Shown here one piece after another: positions 1 through 8,593 of a stretch of 49,697 bases of DNA (position 1 is the first letter of the stretch; the number at the start of each line of letters is the position of its first letter). The position numbers were made by a program, and so were the translations under genes. The DNA is taken from NCBI GenBank assembly GCA_050942745.1, contig JBMNNX010000011.1:1-49697 (forward strand). Reading direction: 5' to 3'. The notes below the pieces were generated by a model. That model had not been told where the DNA came from. It did not search any database and was given only the letters and a program-made list of their open reading frames with translations. Origin of the DNA: UBA10939 sp050942745. Its GTDB lineage: Bacteria > Myxococcota > Myxococcia > Myxococcales > UBA5297.

Positions 1-42
1 GGGGTCCACGGCGGTTTCGGGCTGGGTCTTCTTGGTGCGCAT
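1..42 (-). CDS. N-terminal fragment of a gene running off the left edge
   Basis: Only the first 14 codons lie in the window (MRTKKTQPETAVDP). The ATG at 42 is preceded, 7 bases upstream, by the purine-rich GGGGAGAG, which is what marks it as a start. The charged, hydrophilic N-terminus shows no signal peptide. No function can be given. Confidence 0.45.
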   Translation of the reverse strand, partial: MRTKKTQPETAVDP

Positions 43-363
43 ACGTCTTCTCTCCCCGCCCTCGTCCTACAGTAATTGCGAGTGGGGTCGGTGTCTCACG
101 CACGTTGGCACAGAGGGGGCCGCGAGCAATGGCGCCGACGCTCGGCGCCTCGGGCTCGCTCGGCGAGAGGGTTGGTGTTCCTCAAACCGGGGCGGCCGGC
201 GGCATGCGCCGGCGATCGGGCAGAGTCCTCGCCGAGCCAACGACGCCGCGTTTGAGATCGCAGGCTCCTTCCCCGAGGGCGCCGCCCGCGCATCGCGCTT
301 CGAGTAACTCGCCGATCGCGAGGGACGCGCGACGCGATGGCCGCGAACCGGCCAGTCGGTGCC
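43..363. other. intergenic, no gene recognised
   Basis: This stretch lies between the start of the off-edge minus-strand gene and the 3' end of the DUF3943 gene. It should hold the promoter of the former (the least GC-rich part is around 65-80), but no convincing -35/-10 pair or RNA gene is seen. The open frames across it are arginine- and proline-rich and look like chance frames of GC-rich DNA. Confidence 0.4.
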
Positions 364-1812
364 TCAGTGCTTGGACAGGAAGACCTGAAACCGCGGCACG
401 AGCTGCTTCACGTCGGCGAAGTTGCTGAACGAGCTGTATCGGGAGAAGACCCCCGCACTCGCGCCGATGCCCAGGCCTCGATAGAGCGGGACGTCGAGCT
501 GCAGGAAGGCCTCGCTCAGAAGGTGATCGCCGTCGGCCCCGTCGAGCGTGTGGATCCAGAGGATGGAAGTCTTCGCTGATGCCAGGCTCCAGGGCCAGCG
601 CCCGAAGCTGCTTTCGAACTGCATCCCGAGGCCTGGCCCGTAGTCGTAGCTGCGCCCGACCGCCCCCGCGTATTCGGACGAGATCCCACCGAGCACCAGC
701 GCGCGCAGAAAGCCCGCTGCCCGAAGCTCGTTTCCCGCGGGCGCCTGGCGCCGATACAGCAGCCCGAAGCCAAATGACTGTCCGCCGAGCTCGTAGGAGT
801 GCGTATCGACATACTCGAACTGCTGCCGGATTCCGAAAATGAGCCGTTCGGTGTCGTCGGCCCTGAGCGTCGACGAGCTGAGGACGCCTTCGACGAATGC
901 GTGATCGAGGAGGTACTCGGCCTTGCTCGCGAGCTGCACGTTGACCGTGAAGTCGTCGAACGGGTCGCGGATGGCCGACTGCAGCGCGTCGCCGTACTCC
1001 ACGTCGAGGTCGACGAAGAACTCCCCGACGTTCCCGGGCGAGCCGCCCCGCATCCTCTGGTAGCCGATATGGGCTCGGGTCGCGAAGTAGAGCGGCTCCC
1101 ATTCCGGCGGAGTCGAGGTCCTGTGCCAGGCCTCGCCGGTCAACGCGCGATTCAGCCCTCGCAGCGGGTCGATGATGCCAGCGACGATCTCGCGGCGCGC
1201 CCGGTCGAGGCCCCTGGCCTCGTTGTCGAGCAGCATCGAGGAGAGCCGAAACAGCACCTCGCCGAGCGCCAGGCCGCCGAGGCTGGTGTTGACGATGTCG
1301 TTGACCGAGGGAGGCTCGTTTTCGGCGAGCCATTCCCACTGCGCGACGCCGAGCAGCACGAACGGGGTCGTGCCCCAGAACCCGTAGCCGTTCGCGCGCG
1401 CTGCGTTGAAGTAGGCCGCGCCGTGGTAGGGGTGTGAGAGCTGATTGTTTGGGAAGTCGTCCTGATCCCAGGCCAGGCCGTAGCGCAGATTGTCGAGCCA
1501 GACCTCGGGATCGACGCGCGCCCAATCGCGTTGCCGCACGTAGCGATCTATCGCCCAGATGACGAGGTTGGTGCCGGTCACTTCGCCGACAGCCAGCCAG
1601 GGGCGAGTCGTCTCGTCGAGGTCGGCGAGGTCCGACGCTTCGGCCGTCTCCTCTTCCGGCGGACTGGCGGTTGGATCCTCGGAGGCCAAGCCAGCGTGCC
1701 GAAGCGCCCGCGGGGCGTCCGCTGGCCAGGCAGCAGGCGCACCACGACAGACGGTCGCGCAGCAGAGCGAGCCGATGAGGAGGCAGGCGCTGGCTTTGGT
1801 CGCGTACGCCAT
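364..1812 (-). CDS. DUF3943 domain-containing secreted/envelope protein
   Basis: Protein of 482 residues. Residues 1-28 form a signal peptide (hydrophobic ACLLIGSLCCATVC, then AxA). After a low-complexity acidic linker (about 45-70) comes a DUF3943-type region with the hallmark HPYHGAAYFNAARANGYGFW at 127-146, and NEPPSVNDIVNTSLGG about 20 residues later, in a membrane-like context. The C-terminal half is rich in alternating aromatic and polar segments and ends VFLSKH, compatible with a beta-barrel or periplasmic barrel-like fold. DUF3943 has no assigned biochemical role. The ATG at 1812 places the signal peptide at the N-terminus; a GTG five codons upstream (1827) is the alternative. It is not in an operon with its neighbours. 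Confidence 0.8.
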   Translation of the reverse strand: MAYATKASACLLIGSLCCATVCRGAPAAWPADAPRALRHAGLASEDPTASPPEEETAEASDLADLDETTRPWLAVGEVTGTNLVIWAIDRYVRQRDWARVDPEVWLDNLRYGLAWDQDDFPNNQLSHPYHGAAYFNAARANGYGFWGTTPFVLLGVAQWEWLAENEPPSVNDIVNTSLGGLALGEVLFRLSSMLLDNEARGLDRARREIVAGIIDPLRGLNRALTGEAWHRTSTPPEWEPLYFATRAHIGYQRMRGGSPGNVGEFFVDLDVEYGDALQSAIRDPFDDFTVNVQLASKAEYLLDHAFVEGVLSSSTLRADDTERLIFGIRQQFEYVDTHSYELGGQSFGFGLLYRRQAPAGNELRAAGFLRALVLGGISSEYAGAVGRSYDYGPGLGMQFESSFGRWPWSLASAKTSILWIHTLDGADGDHLLSEAFLQLDVPLYRGLGIGASAGVFSRYSSFSNFADVKQLVPRFQVFLSKH

Positions 1813-2028
1813 GGACCCCGCACGCACGTGCGCTCGTCCTGCGATTCGCCTCGCAGCCTGAGGACGAGCTCCCCGCGGGCTTGTAGCTCTGCAAACAAGC
1901 TAGCCATCGCCTCGACAGGCGAGAGCGAGCGGGGCTGGTGCGCGTCTCCGACAAGTCGCGAGCGGCTGCGGAGGGAGTGTCAGCCCCCGTCGCTACACTG
2001 GTGCCGTCTCGAGTTCGCTGGAGGGGCG

Positions 2029-3141
2029 ATGACCGGGCGAATCGCGCAGGCGCACGACCACTTCTTCAAGCTGCTGATTGCCGAGCCAGGGGCCGCAGGG
2101 GCGCTCCTTCGTGAGCGGCTTCCACCCGAAGTCGTCTGCCTGCTCGAGGAGGGAGAGCCCGCGCCGATTCCCGGCAGCTTCATCAACGAGCACCTGCGAG
2201 AGCTCTGCACCGACTCGCTCTTCCGGTTGCGCCTGCGCGGCCCGGTGCCGTCGTGCCTCTACGTCATCGTCGAGCACAAGAGCGACTACGCGCGCCGGGT
2301 CGAATTCCAGCTTCTCAACTACGAAAACGCGGTCTGGCAGAGCCTGGTGTCGCGCAAGCTTGTCGAGGGCGCGGCCGTCACCTCGTTGGTCGTCTACCAC
2401 GGCTCTGCGCCGTGGAGCGGGCCCGAGCGCTTTGCCGCGGGACTGACTGCGCCTGCCGAAGCGCTTGCGCGAGGGGTCGACTTCTCGATCCACGTCTTCG
2501 ATCTAGGCCGGGGTGACGAACTGGCCCTGTCGGCCCATCCCGTGTTGCGCGGTGGGCTGAGGCTGCTGCGGCACGGGTCGCGCCATCCACCTGAAGAGGA
2601 AGCCAAGGTCTTGCTCCGAAGCGCGCTCGCCGACTTGAGAGGCGCCTCCGATGGGTGTCTCGAGGCAGCGGCCGACTGCATTTTGGACAGGTGGACCAAC
2701 ATCACGAGCGAGGACCTCATCGAGGCGGTTCGCGAGGTACTCCCCGACAAGGAAGAGGCGATGGTCTCAAAGGCCGCCAAGGAGTTTTTCGCCGAGGGTA
2801 GGGCCGCAGGGAGGGCCGCAGGGGTGGAAGAGGGCATTGCCATCGGCGAGGTGAGGGGTTTCCAAAAGGGTGAAGCGAGCGGGTTCGAGAAGGGCGAAGC
2901 GAGTGGGTTCGAGAAGGGCGAGGCGAGTGGGTTCGAGAAGGGCGAGGCGAGCGGGCTCGAGAAGGGCGCCGTCACGGGCGAGGCGAAGGTGCTCGTTCGC
3001 TTCTTGGAGCTTAGGTTCGGGCCGCTGTCTGAGACTCAGCGCATCCGCGTAGAGCACGCTTCGCTCTCGGAAATCGAGGACTGGACCGAGCGCTTCTTCG
3101 CTGCAAAGAGCGTCGCGGACCTCCTTGGCGAGCCTACGTGA
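2029..3141 (+). CDS. Rpn-family recombination-promoting nuclease (PD-(D/E)XK, YhgA-like), locus 1
   Basis: Protein of 370 residues. The start ATG at 2029 follows GGAGGGGCG directly and begins MTGRIAQAHDHFFK, the usual Rpn N-terminus (AHDxxFK). Residues 1-230 are the nuclease domain: Asp62 (TDSLF) and the Glu82-His-Lys84 motif (VIVEHKSD) supply the PD-(D/E)XK catalytic set. Residues 245-370 form a separate C-terminal region: MVSKAAKEFFAEGRAAG, four near-perfect copies of an 8-residue GEASGFEK repeat plus a degenerate one, then the conserved tail (LELRFGPLSETQ ... GEPT). Rpn proteins are DNA nucleases linked to recombination and phage defence. A strong internal ribosome binding site and ATG at 2761 can produce the C-terminal region alone. 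Two further copies of that segment follow at 3213 and 3552. The active-site residues look intact, so the protein is probably functional. Confidence 0.88.
   Translation: MTGRIAQAHDHFFKLLIAEPGAAGALLRERLPPEVVCLLEEGEPAPIPGSFINEHLRELCTDSLFRLRLRGPVPSCLYVIVEHKSDYARRVEFQLLNYENAVWQSLVSRKLVEGAAVTSLVVYHGSAPWSGPERFAAGLTAPAEALARGVDFSIHVFDLGRGDELALSAHPVLRGGLRLLRHGSRHPPEEEAKVLLRSALADLRGASDGCLEAAADCILDRWTNITSEDLIEAVREVLPDKEEAMVSKAAKEFFAEGRAAGRAAGVEEGIAIGEVRGFQKGEASGFEKGEASGFEKGEASGFEKGEASGLEKGAVTGEAKVLVRFLELRFGPLSETQRIRVEHASLSEIEDWTERFFAAKSVADLLGEPT
2761..3141 (+). CDS. predicted intragenic small protein (RpnS-like C-terminal product) of Rpn locus 1
   Basis: This in-frame ORF inside the Rpn gene would encode 126 residues starting MVSKAAKEFFAEG. 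The ATG is preceded by AAGGAAGAGG with 2-7 bases of spacing, a good Shine-Dalgarno in the middle of a coding sequence. The tandem copies downstream (3213, 3552) keep both this ribosome binding site and the ATG, so the duplicated unit matches a complete translation unit. In E. coli Rpn genes an internal start yields a small protein that blocks the nuclease; the same role is inferred here. The start is seen in the sequence; its use is not proven. Confidence 0.5.
   Translation: MVSKAAKEFFAEGRAAGRAAGVEEGIAIGEVRGFQKGEASGFEKGEASGFEKGEASGFEKGEASGLEKGAVTGEAKVLVRFLELRFGPLSETQRIRVEHASLSEIEDWTERFFAAKSVADLLGEPT
2857..2976 (+). repeat. 24-bp in-frame tandem repeat (GEASGFEK) in Rpn locus 1
   Basis: Five units of 24 bp: one degenerate (2857-2880), three near-identical (2881-2952) and one diverging (2953-2976). 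Each encodes GF(E/Q)KGEAS. The length, a multiple of three, keeps the frame. Copies B and C downstream carry only about one unit, so the count changes between copies of the same segment. Confidence 0.9.
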
Positions 3142-3212
3142 ACCAAGCAGGCCAGAAGAGGCCTGATCAGTTGCGCCGTGAGTGCCGAGGCAGCGCGCTG
3201 GGAGAGGAGGCG

Positions 3213-3510
3213 ATGGTCTCAAAGGCTGCCAAGGAGTTTTTCGCCGAGGGTAGGGCCGCAGGGGTGGAAGAGGGCATTGCCCATCGGCAAGGCGAGGGCG
3301 TTCCGAAAGGGCGAGGCGAGCGGGTTCGAGAAGGGCGTCGTCATGGGCGAGGCGAAGGCGCTCGTTCGCTTCTTGGAGCTTAGGTTCGGGCCGCTGTCTG
3401 AGACTCAGCGCATCCGCGTAGAACACGCCTCGCTCTCGGAAATCGAGGACTGGACCGAGCGCTTCTTCGCTGCAAAGAGCGTCGCGGACCTTCTTGGCGA
3501 GCCTACGTGA
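3213..3510 (+). pseudogene. freestanding duplicate (copy B) of the Rpn C-terminal segment, frameshifted
   Basis: It starts MVSKAAKEFFAEGRAAG like the internal ORF of the Rpn gene and has an even better ribosome binding site (GGGAGAGGAGG, 2 bases from the ATG). One extra C in the run at 3280-3282 (attgccc against attgcc in the parent) shifts the frame, so the first frame ends at 3383, while the conserved tail KALVRFLELRFGPLSETQ ... GEPT continues in another frame to 3510. The last 150 bases differ from the parent gene at only about three positions, so the duplication is recent. A freestanding antitoxin-like ORF recently disabled by one base is the simplest reading; an assembly error is possible. 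Confidence 0.75.
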
Positions 3511-3551
3511 AATGCCGTGAGTGCCGAGGCGGCGCGCTGCGGGAAGAGGCG

Positions 3552-3858
3552 ATGGTCTCAAAGGCCGCCAAGGAGTTCTTTGCCGAGGGTAGGGCCGCAG
3601 GGGTGGAAGAGGGCATTGCCATCGGCGAGGCGAGGGCGTTCCGAAAGGGCGAGGCGAGCGGGCTCAAGAAAGGGGGCGGCTCTCGGGTTCGTCACGGGCG
3701 AGGCCAAGCTGCTCATTCGCTTCTTGGGCTGAGGTTCGGTCCGCTGACTGAACATCAGCCCGCGCATTGAACACGCCAAGCTTTCGGAAATCGAGGAGTG
3801 GGCCGATCGCCTCGTGTCCGCAATGAGCCTTGCAGATGTGCTCGGCGAGCCCGCTTGA
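3552..3858 (+). pseudogene. freestanding duplicate (copy C) of the Rpn C-terminal segment, decayed
   Basis: The third tandem copy again begins with GGGAAGAGGCG directly before the ATG and MVSKAAKEFFAEGRAAG. The frame is lost after the single GEASG repeat (GLKKGGGSRVRHG), returns briefly (LRFGPLT) and ends in a third frame as AKLSEIEEWADRLVSAMSLA, then DVLGEPA and a stop at 3858. At least two indels are needed. Its tail is the most diverged of the three copies, so this is probably the oldest duplicate. It is unlikely to yield a full-length product. Confidence 0.7.
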
Positions 3859-3932
3859 GCCGGGCAGGCTTCCGGGACGAGTCGCCCCCGAACCGACCAC
3901 GCCGAAGCGCCATCGGCCGAAAGCCTGCCAAT

Positions 3933-3949
3933 GCCGCCTTCAAGGCGGC
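3933..3949 (+). terminator. short inverted repeat downstream of the Rpn cluster
   Basis: A perfect inverted repeat GCCGCCTT / AAGGCGGC around one central base, giving a 6-7 bp GC stem when a small loop is allowed. It lies between the last Rpn copy and the methyltransferase start. There is no T-run, so terminator function is a guess. Confidence 0.3.
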
Positions 3950-3969
3950 CGATACCTAGAATCGAGCAC

Positions 3970-4698
3970 ATGTTCCACCCCCAAGGCCCCACCTTCCTAG
4001 AGCTCGCCCGACAAGGCCTCTCCTCGACCCAGCGCGGCTATGACCTGCTCGCGCCGAAGTTCGACTTCACGCCTTTTCGCACCCCCGACAGCGTCCTCGG
4101 CGCCGTCGGCGAGCAGCTCGCGCCCGTGGGCCCCTTCGCGCGCGGGCTCGACCTGTGCTGCGGCACCGGCGCCGCGATGCGGATGCTTCGCCCGCTCTGC
4201 CGCGAGCTGCTGGTCGGCCTCGACTTCAGCACCGGGATGCTCGCCCAGGCTCGCCACCGCCTCGGCCTCGACGCGCCGCACCCGCCCGCCGGGCCGCGGA
4301 TGGCGCTCGTGCGCGCCGACACGCTCGCGCTGCCGTTCGAGGACGCGTTCGACATCGTGACCTGCTTCGGCGCCTTCGGCCACATCCTGCGCCGGGACGA
4401 GCCGCGCTTCGTGCGCGGCATCCACCGCGCGCTCAGGCCGGGCGGCAGGTTCGTCTTCGTCACTCTCCCCACGCCGCGGGTGCTGTCACCGACCTGGGTC
4501 CTCGGGCACGGCTACAATGCGCTCGCGCACCTGCGCAACCTGCTGGTGCGGCCGCCGTTCGTGATGTTCTACCTGACCTTCACGCTCGAGCCCGCGCTCG
4601 CTCTCTTGAGCGAGGCGGGCTTCGAGGTCTCGGTGACCACGGGTGTGTTCCCCAAGCCGTACCAGCGGTTCGTTGTGGTGTCGGCGCGTCGGCAATAG
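3970..4698 (+). CDS. class I SAM-dependent methyltransferase
   Basis: Protein of 242 residues with the Rossmann-type methyltransferase fold: motif I GLDLCCGTGAAM near residue 60, the acidic end of strand 2 in LVGLDFSTGM, motif II/III VRADTLALPF, and VTCFGAFGHILRRDEPRFVR followed by LRPGGRFVFVTLP, the post-motif of methyltransf_11/25 families. Substrate unknown; a small molecule is likeliest for this class. The ATG at 3970 (MFHPQGPTF) is preferred; an in-frame ATG at 3931 is possible but sits within the inverted repeat. There is no clear Shine-Dalgarno. No partner genes suggest a pathway. Confidence 0.8.
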   Translation: MFHPQGPTFLELARQGLSSTQRGYDLLAPKFDFTPFRTPDSVLGAVGEQLAPVGPFARGLDLCCGTGAAMRMLRPLCRELLVGLDFSTGMLAQARHRLGLDAPHPPAGPRMALVRADTLALPFEDAFDIVTCFGAFGHILRRDEPRFVRGIHRALRPGGRFVFVTLPTPRVLSPTWVLGHGYNALAHLRNLLVRPPFVMFYLTFTLEPALALLSEAGFEVSVTTGVFPKPYQRFVVVSARRQ

Positions 4699-4898
4699 CG
4701 AGAAATCTCTGACGTGTTGTCTCTGTCGCGGGGCTCGCAGCGATGCCATCGGCTCGGGCTCGCCCGCGATGACGGTCCTTCGGACCACGCCTACGGCTGG
4801 CCGCGCGTCGCGTGCTTGTGCTCCCGCCTGCTGTCGGTCGAGGATGTCGGCGAGCGAACAGAAGCAGGTCGAGCCGACCGGGCGAGGCGAGAGGCGAC

Positions 4899-7800
4899 AT
4901 GAGAAACGAAGGGGAGTCTGGGCAGGTAGACGGACTGGTGAGCGGGGAGGCTTCGGGGCAGGAGCGCCTCGGGCCAGCGCCTGCCGATGAGGCGCTGCGC
5001 TCCGATCGCGACTTTATCGCCGCTGTCCTCGACACCACCGTCAGCCTGGTGCTCGTCTTCGACCGCGAGGGCAGGATCGTTCGCTTCAACAAGGCGTGCG
5101 TGGCCGCCACCGGCTATACGGCAAGCGAGGTCCTTGGGAAGCACTACGGCTTGCTCGTGCCCGACGACGAGGCCCCGACGGTGCGGCGGCTGCTCGAGGG
5201 GCTGACCCCGGGCGGCTTGCCCGTCTCCCACGAGAATCACCTGCGGGCCAAGGACGGCACGCTCAGGCTCTTCTCTTGGTCGAACACCGCCATCCCGGAC
5301 GAGGCCGGGCAGGTTCGCTTCGTCGTCTCTACCGGCGTAGACATCACCGACCGCCGGCGCGCCGAGGAGGCCCTGCGCGCCAGCGAGGAGAAGTTCCGCT
5401 CGGTCTTCGAGCAGGCGGCCTTCGGCATCGGCCGCGTCCGGTTCTGCGACGCGCGCTGGATAGACGTCAACGAAGCGTTCTGCCGGATGCTCGGCTACAG
5501 CCAGGCGGAGATGCTCAGCACGCCGTGGACCGAGATCACGCACGCCGACGACCTCGACCTGGACCTCATCCCCTTCCGCCGCATGGCCGCCGGGGAGCTC
5601 GACCGCTATACGATCGAGAAGCGCTTCATCCACAAGCAGGGCCACCACGTTTGGGCCCGGCTGATGCTCTCGCTGGTGCGCGACGCGCGCGGGCGCCCCG
5701 ACTACGAGATCGCGGTCATCGAGGACATTACCGACCGCAAGCTCGCCGAGCAGCGCCTGCAGGAGAGCCGGGCGAAGCTCGAGGCGGCGCTGGCGAGCAT
5801 GACCGACGCGGTCTTCATCACCGACAACGAGGGCCGCTTCGTCGAGGTCAACGACGCGTTCAAGCTCTTCCGTACCGTCGGCGGTGAGCGCTTCCCGAAG
5901 AGCGTCGCCGAGCTGCAATCGCTGCTCGAAATCTTCCTGCCCGATGGCACGCCCGTCCCGGCCGAAGAGTGGACGGTCGCGCGGGCGCTCAGGGGCGAGA
6001 CGGCGGCGAACGCCGAGCTGGTCCTCAGGCGCAAGGACACCGGCCAGTCGTGGTTCGCCAGCTTCGGCTTCGGGCCTATCCGAGACGAGACCGGAGCGAT
6101 CGTCGGCGCGGTGGTCGTCGCGCGCGACATCACCGCGATGAAGCAGGCCGAGCAGGCTTTGCGCAGGAGCGAGGCGACCCTGAGCACCGTGCTCGATGCC
6201 TTGCCCGCGGGCGTCGTCATCGCCGACGCCGAGGGCCGCATCGTGCGCTACAACGCGGCCTGCCGCGAGATCTGGGGCGACATGCCCGAGGCGGCCTCGT
6301 GGAGGGACTACGGAGCCTGGGCCGCTTGGTCTCCGGAGAGCGGCGAGCGGCTCAAGGCCGAAGACTGGGCGATGACCCGGGCGCTGCTCCACGGCGAGGA
6401 GACGCGCAGTCAGCTCTTGCAGTTCCAGCGCTTCGACGGCGGCGAGCGCAGGAACCTGCTCAACAGCGTCGCCCCGTTGCGCGACGCCGAGGGACGCATC
6501 GTCGGCGGCGTGGGCGCGCTGCTCGATGTGACCGAGCGGCTTTCCGCCGAGCAGGCGCTGCGCGAGAGCGAGGAGCGGTTCAGGCTCGTGCTCGACGGGG
6601 CTGCCGACTCCTTCTTCCTGCACGACTTCGAGGGGCGATTCGTAGACGTGAACCGCCGTGCCTGCGAGAGCCTGGGGTATTCGCGCGAAGAGCTCCTTCG
6701 TCTTCGCGTGCAGGACGTCGAGGCCGACTTCGACGAGACGAGGGATCCGCCGATCTGGGACAAGCTGCGGCCCGGCGAGCCCTTCAAGCTCAACGGGCGC
6801 CACCGCCGCAAGGACGGGACGGTGTTCCCAGTGGAGATCCACTTCTCGGTCGTCGAGGTTCGGGGCCAGCGGCTCATCGGCGGCCTCGCCCGGGACATGA
6901 CCGAGCGCGAGCGCGCCGACGCCGAGGTCCGCAAGGCCAACGCGAAGCTCGTCGAGGCGGACCGCCGCAAGACCGAGTTCCTCGCCGTGCTCTCGCACGA
7001 GCTGCGCAATCCGCTCTCGCCCATCGCCAGCAGCCTCTACGTGCTCGATCGCGCGACCCCCGGGAGCGATCAGGCGCGGCACGCCCGCGAGGTCATCGAC
7101 CGGCAGGTCCAGCACATGACCCGCCTCATCGGCGACCTGCTCGACGTCACCCGCATCTCGCGCGGCAAGATCACCCTGCAGCGCTCGCGGGTCGATTTGA
7201 ACGCGCTCGCGCTCGCGACCTTGGAGGACCACCGGGAGCTGTTCCTGCGCAACGGCGTCGGCCTCGAGTTCGAGGGCGCCGGCGAGCCGCTCTGGGTGGA
7301 TGGCGACCCGACGCGCCTCTCCCAGGTCATCGGCAACCTGCTGCAGAACGCGGCCAAGTTCACCCCGCGCGGCGGCCAGGCGGTGCTCGCCATCGAGGCG
7401 AGCTCGCCGGCCGAGGTGCTCCTGCGCGTGCGCGACAACGGAAACGGCATCCCGCCCGAGATGCTCGAGCAGGTGTTCGAGCCGTTCGTCCAGGGAGCGC
7501 AGACCCTCGAGCGCAGCCGCGGCGGGCTCGGCCTGGGCCTGGCGCTGGTCAAGGGCCTGGTCGAGATGCGCGGAGGCACGGCGCGCGCGCAGAGCGCGGG
7601 CGAAGGGCAGGGGACCGAGATCCTGGTCACGCTGCCGCTGCTGGCGCCCGCGGGCGCCCGGGTCGCGCCCCCCGCGTCAACGACGGGCAAAGAGAGGGGA
7701 AGGCGCGTGCTGGTGATCGAGGACCACGTCGATGCCGCCGACAGCCTGCGCGAGGTGCTCGAGCTCGGCAACCACGAGGTCGCCGTCGCCTACTCGGGAC

Positions 7801-8066
7801 CAGAAGGCGTCGCGCGGGCCCGCGAGTACCGGCCCGAGGTCGTGCTGTGCGACATCGGCCTGCCCGGCCTCGACGGATACGGTGTGGCCAGGGCGCTTCG
7901 CGCCGATTCGGATCCGAAGGTGCGCTCTGCTTTCCTCGTCGCCCTCAGCGGCTACGCCTTGCCCGAGGACGTCGAGAAGTCGAAGCAGGCGGGGTTCGAC
8001 AGGCACGTGGCGAAGCCGCCCGACATCGAGGAGCTCGAGGAGCTGATCGCCTCGGCGCCGGCGTGA
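4899..8066 (+). CDS. hybrid sensor histidine kinase with five PAS domains and a receiver
   Basis: Protein of 1055 residues, cytoplasmic (no membrane segment seen). Five successive PAS/PAC units occupy about residues 35-670, each opening with a pattern such as SEEKFRSVFEQAAFGI or SEERFRLVLDGAADSF and closing with an ITDRxxAE-type linker. HisKA follows with phospho-acceptor His700 in LSHELRNPLSP, then HATPase_c (N-box NLLQNAAKF, G1 VRDNGNGI, G2 GGLGLGLALVKG) and a C-terminal receiver (VLVIEDHVDAADS, phospho-acceptor Asp985 in LCDIGLPGLDG, AKPPD). There is no HPt domain, so output must go through an external phosphotransferase or by receiver-mediated control. The ATG at 4899 follows GAGGCGAGAGGCG. 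No response regulator lies beside it. The many PAS domains suggest several small-molecule or redox inputs. Confidence 0.92.
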   Translation: MRNEGESGQVDGLVSGEASGQERLGPAPADEALRSDRDFIAAVLDTTVSLVLVFDREGRIVRFNKACVAATGYTASEVLGKHYGLLVPDDEAPTVRRLLEGLTPGGLPVSHENHLRAKDGTLRLFSWSNTAIPDEAGQVRFVVSTGVDITDRRRAEEALRASEEKFRSVFEQAAFGIGRVRFCDARWIDVNEAFCRMLGYSQAEMLSTPWTEITHADDLDLDLIPFRRMAAGELDRYTIEKRFIHKQGHHVWARLMLSLVRDARGRPDYEIAVIEDITDRKLAEQRLQESRAKLEAALASMTDAVFITDNEGRFVEVNDAFKLFRTVGGERFPKSVAELQSLLEIFLPDGTPVPAEEWTVARALRGETAANAELVLRRKDTGQSWFASFGFGPIRDETGAIVGAVVVARDITAMKQAEQALRRSEATLSTVLDALPAGVVIADAEGRIVRYNAACREIWGDMPEAASWRDYGAWAAWSPESGERLKAEDWAMTRALLHGEETRSQLLQFQRFDGGERRNLLNSVAPLRDAEGRIVGGVGALLDVTERLSAEQALRESEERFRLVLDGAADSFFLHDFEGRFVDVNRRACESLGYSREELLRLRVQDVEADFDETRDPPIWDKLRPGEPFKLNGRHRRKDGTVFPVEIHFSVVEVRGQRLIGGLARDMTERERADAEVRKANAKLVEADRRKTEFLAVLSHELRNPLSPIASSLYVLDRATPGSDQARHAREVIDRQVQHMTRLIGDLLDVTRISRGKITLQRSRVDLNALALATLEDHRELFLRNGVGLEFEGAGEPLWVDGDPTRLSQVIGNLLQNAAKFTPRGGQAVLAIEASSPAEVLLRVRDNGNGIPPEMLEQVFEPFVQGAQTLERSRGGLGLGLALVKGLVEMRGGTARAQSAGEGQGTEILVTLPLLAPAGARVAPPASTTGKERGRRVLVIEDHVDAADSLREVLELGNHEVAVAYSGPEGVARAREYRPEVVLCDIGLPGLDGYGVARALRADSDPKVRSAFLVALSGYALPEDVEKSKQAGFDRHVAKPPDIEELEELIASAPA

Positions 8067-8102
8067 GCGAAGGAGGTCCCGCGCCCAGGCTCTCAGCGAT
8101 TT

Positions 8103-8137
8103 CGCCGGGCCGGCCCTGGCCGCGGGGCGGCCCGGCG
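8103..8137. terminator. GC hairpin between convergent kinase genes
   Basis: A perfect 9-bp stem CGCCGGGCC / GGCCCGGCG with a 17-base loop lies between the end of the hybrid kinase (8066) and the end of the opposing kinase remnant (8159). It has no T-tract on either side. The position suits a bidirectional terminator. Confidence 0.4.
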
Positions 8138-8158
8138 CCGCGGTATCCACTCGCTCCT

Positions 8159-8593
8159 TCAGCACTGCGCCGCCGGCAGCTTGAAGCGGAAAGTCGCGCC
8201 GGCGCCGGGCTCGCTCTCGGCCCAGATCGTCCCGCCGTGCGCTTCCACCAGCATGCGCGTGATGTAGAGCCCAAGGCCGAGGCCTTCGGCTTTCCGTCGC
8301 ATGCCTTTCGCCCGATAGCCGCGGGCGAAGAGGCGCGGCAGCTCGTCCGCCGGGATCCCCGGGCCCCGGTCCGCGATGGAGACGGTGACCGAGTCGGGCC
8401 CCAGGGCGAACCCGACCGTCACCCGGTCCTCCGAGTACTTGAGCGCGTTGACCAGCAGGTTGGTGAAGATGCGCTCGAGCTGGTCGGGATCCGCGAGCGC
8501 CGGGGTGGCCCCGTCGGGCAGCTCGATGTCGATGCGCGAGGTGTCGATGGCGCCGGCCAGGCGGTCCTTCAGCTCGACGGCGAACGAGCCGCC
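8159..8593 (-). pseudogene. truncated histidine kinase, ATPase domain only
   Basis: The open frame holds about 145 residues of a HATPase_c domain: the N-box in NLLVNALKYSEDRV, G1 in IADRGPGIPADELPRLF, G2 in AEGLGLGLYITRMLVEAHGG and the terminal GAGATFRFKLP. The H-box/HisKA and any sensor domain are missing: coding similarity stops where the first CRISPR repeat begins (8594). A GTG at 8422 could start a shorter product but would cut the N-box. This is the 3' remnant of a kinase gene whose 5' end was lost or replaced by the repeat array. It is convergent with the intact kinase; the two are not copies of each other. Confidence 0.8.

Noticed and set aside
182..1954. 590-residue minus-strand open frame overlapping the DUF3943 gene
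   Set aside because: Its translation is Arg/Ala/Pro-rich and out of frame with the conserved DUF3943 motifs; it is a shadow of the real gene.
3138..3383. Copy B as an intact 81-residue gene
   Set aside because: The frame ends in HRQGEGVPKGRGERV-type sequence because of one extra C; the conserved tail continues in another frame, so it is treated as broken.
4791..7232. 813-residue minus-strand open frame opposite the hybrid kinase
   Set aside because: No domain is seen and it mirrors the kinase codons; the kinase on the plus strand has complete PAS and HisKA motifs.
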